A stretch of 64,000 bases of DNA, taken from NCBI GenBank assembly GCA_937139495.1, contig CAKZQC010000027.1, positions 248,001-312,000 of the forward strand, in the 5' to 3' direction. Every line of letters begins with the position of its first letter. Position 1 is the stretch's first letter. The notes beneath the pieces are model-generated. The model was not told the origin of the DNA. It ran no database searches and was given only the letters and a program-made list of their open reading frames with translations. This DNA comes from an uncultured Saprospiraceae bacterium (GTDB lineage: Bacteria; Bacteroidota; Bacteroidia; Chitinophagales; Saprospiraceae). The translations under genes and the position numbers were made by a program. Shown here one piece after another: positions 1 to 9,849 of the stretch.

Positions 1-473
1 TAATCTACCTCTGGATTAAGTTTGCTTTCAATATTTTTATCGCTATATAGTCTAAAGTCCTTTACAATTGCTTCATTTGAAATGGCATCAATTAAAAATT
101 CAAATTCTTCTTCTTCAAGAATTTTTAAAATACTATTATCTTTTACAAAGTCTTCTCCTTGTTCGGTTACTAACCAAATACCTGAAGCAAAATCAACAAA
201 ACCTCTTTCACGCAAAAAATATAATTCTCTTAATATAAAATCTTCTTTGTTAAGACCTAAAAATTTAATTATTTGTTCTTCTTTATTATAACCTGCTTTT
301 ATTGTTCTCAAAAAAACAGAATACACTTGTTGTATTGATTTTTCAGGCGATTTATTTACAGTTGCATTTATACGAACTCGTCTATAAGGATATGCAAATT
401 GGATAATTTCATTTATCTTATAATCGCTTGGACATTGTTTGTCTAACTTTTTATGTATTTCTTGTATGTCCAT
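1..473 (-). CDS. Hypothetical winged-helix-like protein, partial (3' end beyond window)
   Basis: An open frame of about 157 codons starts at ATG 473-471 and runs off the left edge without a stop. The start overlaps the stop of the upstream kinase-helicase gene (TAATG), so the two are probably translationally coupled. Residues about 60-115 look like a small winged-helix or helix-turn-helix fold: the segment around KEEQIIKFLGLNKEDFILRE is followed by LRERGFVDFASGIWLVTEQG, which resembles a recognition helix plus wing. The rest is acidic and lysine-rich. I do not recognise the family. The coupling suggests it acts with the kinase-helicase, perhaps as a DNA-binding or regulatory subunit, but this is inference. 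Base composition is AT-rich like its partner and unlike the envelope genes to the right. Confidence 0.7.
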   Translation of the reverse strand, partial: MDIQEIHKKLDKQCPSDYKINEIIQFAYPYRRVRINATVNKSPEKSIQQVYSVFLRTIKAGYNKEEQIIKFLGLNKEDFILRELYFLRERGFVDFASGIWLVTEQGEDFVKDNSILKILEEEEFEFLIDAISNEAIVKDFRLYSDKNIESKLNPEVD

Positions 474-3400
474 TAAAATATTTGTTCTACGTTTTTAACA
501 ATCCAATCTTTCTTCAATTCACTTAAATATTTTTGCAATGCTGGTTTTTGATTTGTATTTTCCAAATCTTTTGGTGGGTTAGCACTTAATATACTATCTA
601 AATTCCCAACAATAATTAATAGTTTTTTTTGCCTTGACAAGGCAACATTTATACGATTTGCATTAGATAAAAAACCTAATGTTTGTTGCTGACTTCTTAC
701 TAGATCAAAAATGATAATATCCTTTTCCAAACCTTGAAATTTATCTACAACAGATATAACTACATTGTTAGATTTTACATTTTTCAGTTTACGATAATCA
801 ACTTTATTTCTAACAACTTTTTTTATTTCTTTTACTTGTGCAGAATAACCTGTGATAACACCAATTGTATAATTCTTTACTTTTTCAAACCTATCTAATT
901 TCTTTAAAATTTCAGGAATTAGTTTAGCACTTTCTCTATTTTTAGACGAACCATTTCCATCAATTTCACTTTTATCTGAATTGCCAATATTAAGAAAGAC
1001 GATTGAACTATCAATTTTTAAATCAAGATTATGTTCTTTTTCTTGTGGTCTTTCAACTGGTTTTATCGGTTCATCTCCAAAAGGTTCATAAAAGCATTTT
1101 GAAGTTAGTAAAACCTGGTCTTTTGAACTTCTTCTACATTCTTCTAACTGACTTTTAAAGTCATCATCAATTTTTGTTATTACTTGCTCAAATAAACTTG
1201 GTCTATTAAAATAATCATCCCAACTGTCAAATTCATCTGTGTCGGTTTTAAAATTTTCTCTTAACCATTTTTCAACTTCACGATTTGCAGTTAGCATTGG
1301 TCTTAATTGTCTATGGTCGCCAACAAGGATTAATTTTTCGGCTAAAACTATTGGTATTAACGCTTCTGCTGTGGTTGCTTTTCCACTTTCGTCCATTATT
1401 ACATAGTCAAACTCAAAATTATATTTTTGATACTTTTTTGATGCAATATGATTAGTCGTTGCTCCAATTACTCTAATACTATCTATTAATTTTTGATTTA
1501 TATTGCTATTTTCATCTAAGGAACTAATTGTTGCTAACCAATCATTATGTATTTGTTGTTTTAAAAAGTATTCTTCAAAATTTATCTTTACAAATTTATT
1601 GATAGAGCTTATAAATTCAGTTTTGGAAGTCAGTGACTCTTCAACACCTTTAAACGCATTAAAACGCTCCAACATTTTTTCTATTTGTTGTTTTTTTACT
1701 TTCCATTGTTTATTGGAAGAAAGGATTTCAAAAATTGGTAATAGAATAATATTTTCTTTTTCTAACGCTTTTTTAAATTGCTCTTTGTATGGTTTCCAAT
1801 TGGCTTTAGTTTTTTTTCTTACTTCTTCTTTCCAACCCTCAATTTTTCTGTCTAAAGTATGTTTTTGTAAACTTGGTTTTGGTTTTCTAATACCACTTAA
1901 TCGAACAATTGGAATCTCTTTTTCCAATAGATTATCTAACACGTTATCAACTGCATCATTTGTTTGAGAAGTGATTAAAATTTTAGCATCAGGATTTTTA
2001 TTTAAAATTTGAAAAACAATTTCTGTGATTACAGTTGTTTTTCCTGTTCCTGGTGGACCTTGAATAATTGTTAAAGGTTCTCTATGAATTGCATTTAGTA
2101 TTGCTTTTTGTTGATTAAAACTATATACAAAGTCATTTCCCTTTTCGTCTGTTTGATAAACATTTGTTAGCTCTTGAAATTCAAGATATTTTCCTTGCAA
2201 ATCAGCAGGATTAAAAACGTAATGTATTAAATCTCTATTTTGAACTTCATTATATTCTACTTTTCGTATTGCTTCTAATTGTCTTTTCTTTTCCTCTTCT
2301 TGTTTACTGATGTTTTCAAATATGTAACCAGTTTTGGGGATTTTTTCAAAATCTAATCGTTTACAATCCTTAAATTTTAGAACTCTTGTTTTTGTATTGA
2401 AATCATAAGCAACTCCCGAAAATTTCATTGGGTCTTTCATTTGTTTTTTATCGGCAGTTTCACTTACGATAAATTCAAAATCTTCTGGACTTGGTGGAGT
2501 TGCTTTGTCAATATGAGAAAAAATTAAACCATTCTTGCTGTATTTCTTATTATCTTGAATTTTAAAGGAAATTTCATAATTTCCTTTCTTTTCAAAATTT
2601 GTGAAGCGTAGCCTCAAAGAATTTTTTTCTAAAACTTCTAGTTCTTTTTTGATTAATGTTTTAAAAAAATCTAACTCTTTACTTCTCTTATACTTTCCTG
2701 ATTGATAGCTTTTTTCGTGTTGTTTTTCTTTTTGTATTTTCTTGAAAAATGGTGTTAAGTTGAAATTTTCGTTATAACCATTTTGTGAAGTAAATACGAT
2801 TGGTAGCCCTAATTTTCTACCGTATTTACTTGTTATTTCATGTTTTTTTTCATCTTCTGATTTATGGGAGTAATTTCTAATAAGCAATTTGTCTTCAGAA
2901 ATTAGCCATAGACAATGTATATTATAACTATAAGTAATTATATCAATTAGTATATTTTCTCCTGATTTAGGACTAACATCAAATTTTGGAATGAAATTAA
3001 TTGTTTGTCCAACAAAATCATTATTAAGTTCATCTATTAATTCGGAAGTATATTCACCTGAAATTAAAACTGTGTTTTGGTTATCAAAGGAAATCTCACT
3101 ATTAATTTTCGATAATTTCTCTAAAAACGAAATATAATTTATTCTATTTGTTGGTAACTGCTCACAGGTTTTGTCAACCAATTTCTGAACCTCTTCAAAC
3201 TCGTTAATTTCATTTTTTGTAAAATACCACTCAATAACTTTACCAATAGAGTATATGTCAGATTGATAGGGGAATCCCTTTGGAATTTTTCTATCCCTTT
3301 TTTCAGGTGACGCAAATTCTTTTGCGAAAATCTCTAATTCTTGTGATTGGCTTAATGTTGCAGAAATATCTGAAACTCCAAAATCAATTAAGTAAAAATC

Positions 3401-3817
3401 AAAGTTTTCATCTACAAGTATATTAGCAGGTGTTATATCTCCGTGAGCAAGTTTATGTTTCTGTTGCAATTGCTGTAAGCAATTTGCAATTTGTTCAATC
3501 CCTTTTAAAAAATGTGTTGGTTTAATTTCAAAAATGTTTTCATCTAAAGAAGTTGCGTTTTTGTTTTCAAATATGATGCAATAAGCACTTTGGCTTTCGT
3601 CCCATTCGTATTCTATAATTTTCGGAAGAGAAGAGTGGACTGCTTTTTTTAAGTGTCTTAATTTATTATAGAGAATTTTACTCGGTTGTGAGTTTTTTTC
3701 AATTCCTTTTATCCATTTGGCAAAATAAATTTCTCCACTTTCATCTGTTACCTTGGCGGTTGATGAATAACCTCTGTTTTGGATTTCTCCGTATAATTGG
3801 TATTTATCTAAAATCAT
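473..3817 (-). CDS. Protein kinase / Upf1-like SF1 helicase fusion (candidate defence protein)
   Basis: This 1114-residue protein joins two enzymes. Residues about 1-215 form a Ser/Thr-kinase-like domain with the catalytic loop HGDITPAN (H125, D127, N132), the DFG motif at D145-G147 and an APE-like ASPE. The middle (about 215-560) is not recognised. From about 570 comes a DNA2/NAM7/Upf1-type SF1 helicase (AAA_11/AAA_12): Walker A GPPGTGKTT at 587-595, motif II DESGKA at D809-E810, motif III GDHRQL, a motif V-like VVDKFQGLEKD, and motif VI NVALSRQKK near the C-terminus. All catalytic motifs look intact. It is followed by an overlapping partner gene. Kinase-helicase fusions of this kind are known from defence islands, so an anti-phage role is plausible but unproven. 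AT-rich composition suggests horizontal transfer. Confidence 0.85.
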   Translation of the reverse strand: MILDKYQLYGEIQNRGYSSTAKVTDESGEIYFAKWIKGIEKNSQPSKILYNKLRHLKKAVHSSLPKIIEYEWDESQSAYCIIFENKNATSLDENIFEIKPTHFLKGIEQIANCLQQLQQKHKLAHGDITPANILVDENFDFYLIDFGVSDISATLSQSQELEIFAKEFASPEKRDRKIPKGFPYQSDIYSIGKVIEWYFTKNEINEFEEVQKLVDKTCEQLPTNRINYISFLEKLSKINSEISFDNQNTVLISGEYTSELIDELNNDFVGQTINFIPKFDVSPKSGENILIDIITYSYNIHCLWLISEDKLLIRNYSHKSEDEKKHEITSKYGRKLGLPIVFTSQNGYNENFNLTPFFKKIQKEKQHEKSYQSGKYKRSKELDFFKTLIKKELEVLEKNSLRLRFTNFEKKGNYEISFKIQDNKKYSKNGLIFSHIDKATPPSPEDFEFIVSETADKKQMKDPMKFSGVAYDFNTKTRVLKFKDCKRLDFEKIPKTGYIFENISKQEEEKKRQLEAIRKVEYNEVQNRDLIHYVFNPADLQGKYLEFQELTNVYQTDEKGNDFVYSFNQQKAILNAIHREPLTIIQGPPGTGKTTVITEIVFQILNKNPDAKILITSQTNDAVDNVLDNLLEKEIPIVRLSGIRKPKPSLQKHTLDRKIEGWKEEVRKKTKANWKPYKEQFKKALEKENIILLPIFEILSSNKQWKVKKQQIEKMLERFNAFKGVEESLTSKTEFISSINKFVKINFEEYFLKQQIHNDWLATISSLDENSNINQKLIDSIRVIGATTNHIASKKYQKYNFEFDYVIMDESGKATTAEALIPIVLAEKLILVGDHRQLRPMLTANREVEKWLRENFKTDTDEFDSWDDYFNRPSLFEQVITKIDDDFKSQLEECRRSSKDQVLLTSKCFYEPFGDEPIKPVERPQEKEHNLDLKIDSSIVFLNIGNSDKSEIDGNGSSKNRESAKLIPEILKKLDRFEKVKNYTIGVITGYSAQVKEIKKVVRNKVDYRKLKNVKSNNVVISVVDKFQGLEKDIIIFDLVRSQQQTLGFLSNANRINVALSRQKKLLIIVGNLDSILSANPPKDLENTNQKPALQKYLSELKKDWIVKNVEQIF

Positions 3818-3927
3818 TTATTCAGGCTTAATTTTCAGGGTTCAGTTCTTTGATGGTTGATAACAATCTACTGATATGCTAACCATATTAGTAGCCAACC
3901 AGCCATTTTTCAATCTCTCCTACCTCC

Positions 3928-5925
3928 CTACTCCAATATCAAGAAAGTAGTCCGTCGATTGGACTGGTGCTGCTCGGGGGTACAGTCGCTACACTTGCAG
4001 TCGTCCGCTAGGCGGCTTTCGCCATACCCGACCGCCGTAAGGCGTTCCGCATTGATTTCTTTCTGTATCAAATATTGTACAGCCGCTTCGGCTCTGCGTT
4101 GCGATAGCTTTTCGTTGTAGCTTGTTTGCCCTTGACAATCCGTGTGCGAAGAGAGTTGAATATTTAGGCTTGGATTTTTTTGTAGCAACAGCGCGAGTGT
4201 ATCGAGTGTTGGCTGAGCATCTTCTCTAATATTGGCTTTGTCCAAATCGTAGTAGATATTTTCGAGTACAATCTCTTGATTCGTGACAATTTTGGTGAGT
4301 GCCATTTTGACTTCGAGTGTCGTGTCGGGCTGTGCTGCTGTCAGTACGATTCCCTGTGTCGAAACTGTTGCTATTTCTGTAAAGTATCCTTGTTTAGTGG
4401 CTCTCAATTGGTAATCGTTATCCAATTGTAGCGTAGTGTAAAAGCTGCCATCTACATCTGAACCGATCGTAAAAACGGTATCGGCAGTGCTGATTTGTAC
4501 CGAAGCCCCCATTAGTGCCTGATAACCTGTCACGGTACTGTTAGGGTTGCTCGGATCTTGTAGTATCCGTTCTTGTACTAGCCCATCAAGGTCTATTTTG
4601 AATACTAACGCTGGTGGATCTAGCACAGGCGTATCCAATACAGGTGGAAATACTTTGGTGTATTTATAAATATCATCGCTGCCCTTCCCTCCTATTCTAT
4701 TAGAAGAAAAATAACCTATTTCTTTGCTATCAGGCATTTTGTTGGACTTAAAGTCTATCACAAAACCAAAATCATCACCCCCCGAATTCATAGGAGCTTT
4801 TAGATTTTGGGGACGCTGCCAGCGTTGTGCTTTTTTCTCTACTCTAAATATATCTAGTCCGCCCATGCCTGCATGTCCGTCGGACGAAAAGTAGAGGGTA
4901 TCGTTATTCAAAAAAGGAAAAACATCGTTGCCTTTTGTATTGATTTGATTGCCCATATTGACGGGCGTTGACCATTCGTCTTCGCTGTCTGCTATTTTGA
5001 TACTATAATACAAATCATATTCGCCAAAACCTTCTTCTGGATTGCTCGAAAAAATCAAAAGCCTGCCATCTTCCGATAAGGTGGGGTGCATATAGTTTTG
5101 TGCCTTGGGTCCTAAATCTAGCTGAACAGGTGTTTTCCATTTGCCATCGCTCATTTTGGTGCTGTACATGATTTTGCAAAAGTCAAATCGTGCCTTGGAG
5201 TCACTTCCGCAAGACGTAAAAAATACGCTATTGCCATCGGCACCAAAAGTCAAATTTCCTTGATGGTAAGCATCGCTTATTTTTTCATTTTCAAACAGTT
5301 CTACCGTGTTGGACTCTATGTCCAATAAGTACAAATCAAAAAATTTGCTGCCTGTCCATTTATAATTATCTTTTTCGTCGTCTTCGACCCTATCTGAGGA
5401 AATAATCAATTGATTGGGGGCATAGACCACTGGCGAAAAGTCGGTAGCGGCATTATTCGTCGCCAAAGAACTTACTTTATAATCCGAGCTATCTGCATCT
5501 TTGAGCCATTGCTTGGCAGCATCACAAGCATACATTTGCTCCTGATACATGCGAGCATCTCCAGCATAACGACCTGCCGAGCGAAAGGCCTGTTTGGCTT
5601 CATCATACTCCTGCAATTGCAACAGCATTTGAGCATGTTTCAAGTCCGTATCCTTTCCGAAACGGCTATCTTGTGCTTTTTTGTACCAATCCGCTGCTTG
5701 CTGTGGTTGATTGGTTTTGCGATAAGACTCCGCCAATTGATAGGCTTTGAGTCCTTTTTCGTTGATGTCTTTTTCTTTATTAAACTCTTTTTCGAGCATC
5801 GGAATCGCTACGGCATATTGCTTGCGTTCGTAGGCAGTTTTGCCGTTCGTAATGCGTTCCGTGTAGGTGCAGGACTGAAAGCTAATCAGTAGTATCGTTA
5901 GGATAAACAGGATTGTCAACTTCAT
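3928..5925 (-). CDS. PorE-like T9SS lipoprotein (TPR, beta-propeller, CRD, OmpA)
   Basis: A 665-residue lipoprotein with its signal peptide ending at a lipobox before Cys19. Domains in order: TPR-like helices (about 25-150), PD40/WD40-like beta-propeller blades (about 150-425, with repeated FSS and SDGHAGMGGLDIF-type motifs), a carboxypeptidase-regulatory-like domain (about 445-545), and a C-terminal OmpA peptidoglycan-binding domain (about 550-665, with NIQLSSHTDCQG and LSQRRAEAAVQYL). This exact order is that of PorE, the T9SS lipoprotein that anchors to peptidoglycan. Several paralogous OmpA/PD40 lipoproteins exist in Bacteroidota, so the specific T9SS role is inferred. Its ATG overlaps the TGA of the upstream PaiB-like gene, placing it last in a DUF58-PaiB-PorE operon. 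Confidence 0.85.
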   Translation of the reverse strand: MKLTILFILTILLISFQSCTYTERITNGKTAYERKQYAVAIPMLEKEFNKEKDINEKGLKAYQLAESYRKTNQPQQAADWYKKAQDSRFGKDTDLKHAQMLLQLQEYDEAKQAFRSAGRYAGDARMYQEQMYACDAAKQWLKDADSSDYKVSSLATNNAATDFSPVVYAPNQLIISSDRVEDDEKDNYKWTGSKFFDLYLLDIESNTVELFENEKISDAYHQGNLTFGADGNSVFFTSCGSDSKARFDFCKIMYSTKMSDGKWKTPVQLDLGPKAQNYMHPTLSEDGRLLIFSSNPEEGFGEYDLYYSIKIADSEDEWSTPVNMGNQINTKGNDVFPFLNNDTLYFSSDGHAGMGGLDIFRVEKKAQRWQRPQNLKAPMNSGGDDFGFVIDFKSNKMPDSKEIGYFSSNRIGGKGSDDIYKYTKVFPPVLDTPVLDPPALVFKIDLDGLVQERILQDPSNPNSTVTGYQALMGASVQISTADTVFTIGSDVDGSFYTTLQLDNDYQLRATKQGYFTEIATVSTQGIVLTAAQPDTTLEVKMALTKIVTNQEIVLENIYYDLDKANIREDAQPTLDTLALLLQKNPSLNIQLSSHTDCQGQTSYNEKLSQRRAEAAVQYLIQKEINAERLTAVGYGESRLADDCKCSDCTPEQHQSNRRTTFLILE

Positions 5926-6539
5926 ATTTTTGGATTGTATTTCTTTTTCATGATAGTGCCCAATTGTTGTGCCATGCTATCGGTGGAGTCTTGTAGTCCA
6001 GCTACAATATTTTGTTGTTCTACCGCATTTCTATCTTGACTTAATTTTTCTTTGGCTTGCCAACTGGTTATTTGTATCCGAAAGGCAACTATTCCTTTCA
6101 ACAACTTTTGTACATAAGAGTTGGGCATTTTGTGCCATTGCTCCAGTTGTTTTTCATCAAAAAAGCGAATGCTCTTTTCCATGAGCTCCAACATTCCGTT
6201 GGCATCTTCGATTAGCGTGGCTTTGCCTGCTAAGTGTACGGCTACATAATTCCATGTAGGCACGCTTTCTCTAGTGTAATATTGTGGTGATATATAGGCG
6301 TGCGGCTCTACGAAAACAGCGAGTACCTGTTGGTCGATTAATGCTTTCCATTGCGGATTGGCTTTAGCCATGTGGCTATACAAGTAATAGTCCTCGCCTT
6401 CTTTTTCTATCAAAAATGGCAAGTGAGTCACCGTCGGAAAGTCTTCGCCATTGGTCGTCAATATCCCAAAAGGATATTCGGTTACAAATTGCAGCGCTTG
6501 GTCAAAATCTACTTGTTGGTATGAAGGTGGAATGTACAT
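5922..6539 (-). CDS. PaiB-family FMN-binding protein
   Basis: A 205-residue protein that matches the PaiB/FMN-binding negative regulator family over its whole length. It starts MYIPPSYQ, carries the split-barrel signature FGILTTNGEDFPTVTHLPF (about 24-42) and the characteristic YYTRESVPTWNYVAVH (about 88-103). The family adopts a flavin-binding split beta-barrel. In Bacillus PaiB affects sporulation and protease genes, but the role in Bacteroidota is unknown. It sits 16 bases downstream of the DUF58 gene and its TGA overlaps the ATG of the PorE-like gene, so it is the middle gene of a probable three-gene operon. The glutamine-rich tail (about 170-205) lies outside the core. Confidence 0.85.
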   Translation of the reverse strand: MYIPPSYQQVDFDQALQFVTEYPFGILTTNGEDFPTVTHLPFLIEKEGEDYYLYSHMAKANPQWKALIDQQVLAVFVEPHAYISPQYYTRESVPTWNYVAVHLAGKATLIEDANGMLELMEKSIRFFDEKQLEQWHKMPNSYVQKLLKGIVAFRIQITSWQAKEKLSQDRNAVEQQNIVAGLQDSTDSMAQQLGTIMKKKYNPKI

Positions 6540-6555
6540 TTTAGGGGAATTTTGG

Positions 6556-7479
6556 CTACATCATTTTGCTACGCTTGACCAAGTACGGCACAAGCACTTG
6601 CTCAAATCCTTCGTTGATATCCGCTTCTACAAAATCAATTTTGTACTGCATACATTTCATCTTCAATTGAGCTTTGTATTTTTTGACTTGCTCTACATAA
6701 TATTGCTTGACTTGATTGGACTGCACCCTTACTTTTTCGCCTGTTTCTATATCTACGAATATATACGGGCGGTTCTCAAATTCAAAATCTTCTTCGTATT
6801 GTTTGTCCACTACGTGAAATAAAATAACTTCGTGTTTGTTGTATTTCAAGTGTTGTAATGCCGCAAAAATTTCGTCAGCATCTTCCGACTGATCAAACAT
6901 ATCGCTAAAGATAATCACAAGCGAACGCTTGTGCACCGCTTCGGCTATTTTGTGGAGCGAGGCAGCGGTATTGGTTGTCGTATTGCGTGTCGGATTGTCA
7001 AGCAACTGATCAAGGTGTGCCATCAACATATTGTAATGCTTGGTGCTCGACTTGGCTTTGGTGTGCTTCTGCAAGTCGGTATCAAAGGTGCTCAAACCAT
7101 AGGCATCTCGTTGCTTTTTGAGAATATTCATAATGGCAGCTCCTGCCAAAGCACTAAATGCCAATTTATTGATCATTGGCTTGCCCTTTGGTGCTTCTGG
7201 AAAGTACATCGAAGAAGAGGTATCCAAGACAATTTGACAACGCAAATTTGTTTCCTCTTCGTATTGTTTGGTATATAAACGGTCGGTTCTAGCATAGACT
7301 TTCCAGTCAATATTCTTGGTCGAATCACCGGGATTATAAATACGATGCTCCGCAAATTCTACCGAAAATCCATGAAAAGGACTTTTGTGTAAACCAATAA
7401 TAAAGCCTTCTACAACCTGCTTGGCTAGTAGTTCTAGATTGGTCGATTGACGAACGTCGTATTCTTTAAGTATGCTCAT
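6556..7479 (-). CDS. DUF58 (von Willebrand A-like) protein
   Basis: A protein of about 307 residues from the DUF58 family, which usually works beside MoxR-type AAA+ ATPases in Bacteroidota. Visible features are the DUF58 signature around YNPGDSTKNIDWKVYART (about residues 58-75) and a MIDAS-like VLDTSSSM (about 88-95) of a vWA fold. I start it at ATG 7479 (MSILKEYDVRQ). The frame remains open to 7527, but those extra 16 codons lie inside a dispersed intergenic repeat that recurs at 61 kb, so they are not part of the gene. No moxR gene is visible nearby. It is probably the first gene of an operon with the PaiB-like and PorE-like genes. Confidence 0.85.
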   Translation of the reverse strand: MSILKEYDVRQSTNLELLAKQVVEGFIIGLHKSPFHGFSVEFAEHRIYNPGDSTKNIDWKVYARTDRLYTKQYEEETNLRCQIVLDTSSSMYFPEAPKGKPMINKLAFSALAGAAIMNILKKQRDAYGLSTFDTDLQKHTKAKSSTKHYNMLMAHLDQLLDNPTRNTTTNTAASLHKIAEAVHKRSLVIIFSDMFDQSEDADEIFAALQHLKYNKHEVILFHVVDKQYEEDFEFENRPYIFVDIETGEKVRVQSNQVKQYYVEQVKKYKAQLKMKCMQYKIDFVEADINEGFEQVLVPYLVKRSKMM

Positions 7480-7498
7480 GGATTTGTATTTTGAGTAT

Positions 7499-7600
7499 AG
7501 AAACGTACACTTTTTAGCTAGCATCATTTTTCAGGAAAAGAATACAAATTAGCGTTGCTTCTAATAAGATAGCTTTGCTGTTTGAAGTTAGACTTCCAAT
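7499..7600. repeat. Dispersed intergenic repeat (family R5) joined to an R4-type end
   Basis: Bases 7511-7597 match the reverse complement of about 60962-61055 with scattered mismatches. Shared blocks include GCTAGCATCATTTT, TTAGCGTTGCTT, TAATAAGA and GAAGTTAGACTTCC. The left edge AAACGTACACTTTTT also matches the terminal repeats of the element at 20.9 kb. It lies between the HHH outer-membrane gene and the DUF58 gene. A 71-residue open frame across it has no homology and is regarded as spurious. Confidence 0.7.
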
Positions 7601-7686
7601 AATAGCTTTCTATTCCCTTCAATGCTTGTATAATAATATCTATAAAGAGCGAAATTAAATAACTAAACGTGCTATTTAGCACAAAT

Positions 7687-9795
7687 TTAAAACTTAGCTC
7701 TAATCTGTACTTTGACTTCTGAACGTGTATTTTTGTCAATTTCGCCTAGTCCAGAACTAATCGTTTGTCGGTCGGTAAAATACGTTTGCGAAAAGCGCAC
7801 CCACACACTAAAGTTGCGATTGATTTTATAACTTAGGTTCAGATAATAACGCATTCCTTGCCCATAGTAAGGTAAGACCGAGAAGGCATATAAAATATCG
7901 TTCTCGTACGCATAAATTCGAGTATTGAAATCATCGGTCTGAAAGAAAGCTAAACGTACCTGTGCTTTGAGTGGAAAATTTTTGGGCGTGTACGCAATAT
8001 CTTGGTACATCATCACTCCTTTGCTGTTATTTTCGTTTTTGTACCAAGCAAATTCTATGCGACTACGCAAAGAAAATTCTCTACTGACGTTGTATTGAAA
8101 ATGAAATCTCAAATTTTGTTTGTCATTATTTATCAATTGGTCAATATTAGTGGTATTACCTGAGATATTTCTGCCTTTTCGCTCAAAACGGTATTGCGTA
8201 TAAGCACTAATTCTATAGTTAGGATTGTACTCCAACTTCGTAAATATCTCATATCCTTGAGATGGTGCATCTGTCGAAAAACGTAACCATGGAAATTCGA
8301 ATACATCAAAATAGCTGCTCATGCGCACGCCCTTCCCGAAATTGGTTTGCAAACCAACATAAAAGCCATGTTCATTAGATGGGCTGCTTGATTCTGCGAA
8401 AGCACCACCATTGAGCGTCTGATATTTTTCGGAATAATAACGATGTACCAAAGCGAGTCCTACTCTAGGGTCCAAGTCTGAAAGAATTGAGTTAATCGTT
8501 GCGATTCCACCTGCTTCGTTAATTGCCGTTTCACCAAAAAATTGCATATTCTTGTACTGAAACGAATAATCTAAACTACCATTGAAAGTTTCGTTACCCG
8601 AAAATTGATATTTTTGATAAAGTTGTGTATTATCTCGAACCAGCGGATTGGTCAAATAATTGTACACAAAATTACCTGCCACATACCAGCTATTTCCTTT
8701 GTATCGAACTCGTCCGCCTGTCGTAAATAATTGGGTTGTATTTTCGTTATCCAATTCACTAGGCGTTCTGTGGAACCCAAGTTCCTGAAGAGAACTTACC
8801 TCTGCAAAATCTAACTCCTGTGTCAAGGAATCTAATTCGGCACTCAAATTGGCATCTCTAAAACGATGCGATCCAAATACCGTAACTTCTAATGCGTTTT
8901 CTTTCAAGAACTGAAAATGTCCTGCTGCTCCTCGCATAAACAAGGCTTCATTGACGGAAGTATAAGCTCGAATCGGCAGCGAAATACGTTTCACATTCAG
9001 CACATCGGCTCCCTTGCGTATTCCAAATCCGCCCCACATCACGAGTCCTTGACCGAAGTACGCTTGAAAATCACCAATAGCGACACTATGTATATTTTTA
9101 GTAACTTCTTTGAGGTAGAAATGTCCTGAATAAAAATCAAATCCTTGTTTATTAGACCCTTTAAAAAATTCTTCTCCTGCATCTTTTTCCATCGTCACAC
9201 CGATACTCATTCTGTCCTTGTAGGTCATGCGATAACGCATATAAAACTTATCAGGAGAACCCAAAAATCGGTTATCATTCTGTGTAGAAAAGCCTTTTTG
9301 CTGTTCCAATACACGTTGCCAACGAGCAAAAATCTGATGACGTCCATATTTGAACATTCTACCAAAGTTCATTTTCTCTCTTTCTTTCGATTTGGAGATA
9401 GCAACATAAGGCAAAATGCGCATAATAGATTTGAGGTCGTAGGTTGGTACGCCCTGCAATTCGTACAGCGAGTAAATTTGACCATACTTTTTGCGGTACA
9501 GCATCAACGCTTGAATTTGCAAAGCAGAGAGCAACCCAAACTCATTAAATTCGGCTTCTGTTGCACTATTCAAATCCAGAGGATTTGTTTCATAGACCTC
9601 CAGATAATCGAATTGAGTCCCAAAGTCAAATTCCTCCGACTCCGAATCTTCCACTAGATTTTCAATCAAAAACTGTGTATTGCCACCGACATCATTTTCA
9701 TCAGGTTCTTCAGTAGGTGTTGAAGGCGGCTCTTGAGCCAATGTAGTAGCACTCAAAGAAAGTAACAATATCGCTAAAAGGAGAAAACGTATCAT
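7687..9795 (-). CDS. Helix-hairpin-helix outer-membrane beta-barrel protein
   Basis: A 702-residue secreted protein with signal peptide (about 1-20, cleavage after TTLA) and an acidic linker. A ComEA-like helix-hairpin-helix region follows (about 70-130: NPLDLNSATEAEFNEFGLLS, then LYELQGVPTYDLKSI). The remaining 550 residues alternate aromatic and polar residues and end in Phe, as expected of an outer-membrane beta-barrel. Proteins of this architecture are widespread in Bacteroidota and usually annotated only as helix-hairpin-helix proteins. Function is unknown: the HHH motif suggests DNA contact at the cell surface, possibly uptake, but this is speculation. It is transcribed in the same direction as the PorV/PorQ-like gene 54 bases upstream. 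Confidence 0.8.
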   Translation of the reverse strand: MIRFLLLAILLLSLSATTLAQEPPSTPTEEPDENDVGGNTQFLIENLVEDSESEEFDFGTQFDYLEVYETNPLDLNSATEAEFNEFGLLSALQIQALMLYRKKYGQIYSLYELQGVPTYDLKSIMRILPYVAISKSKEREKMNFGRMFKYGRHQIFARWQRVLEQQKGFSTQNDNRFLGSPDKFYMRYRMTYKDRMSIGVTMEKDAGEEFFKGSNKQGFDFYSGHFYLKEVTKNIHSVAIGDFQAYFGQGLVMWGGFGIRKGADVLNVKRISLPIRAYTSVNEALFMRGAAGHFQFLKENALEVTVFGSHRFRDANLSAELDSLTQELDFAEVSSLQELGFHRTPSELDNENTTQLFTTGGRVRYKGNSWYVAGNFVYNYLTNPLVRDNTQLYQKYQFSGNETFNGSLDYSFQYKNMQFFGETAINEAGGIATINSILSDLDPRVGLALVHRYYSEKYQTLNGGAFAESSSPSNEHGFYVGLQTNFGKGVRMSSYFDVFEFPWLRFSTDAPSQGYEIFTKLEYNPNYRISAYTQYRFERKGRNISGNTTNIDQLINNDKQNLRFHFQYNVSREFSLRSRIEFAWYKNENNSKGVMMYQDIAYTPKNFPLKAQVRLAFFQTDDFNTRIYAYENDILYAFSVLPYYGQGMRYYLNLSYKINRNFSVWVRFSQTYFTDRQTISSGLGEIDKNTRSEVKVQIRAKF

Positions 9796-9849
9796 AGTTA
9801 TAATGGATAAGAAGGATAGGCAAATGAAAAACGAAGAATGAAATTGCTT

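Noticed and set aside
7524..7739. 71-codon frame between the DUF58 and HHH genes.
   Set aside because: Runs through the R5 repeat and the end of the HHH gene; amino-acid composition is not protein-like.
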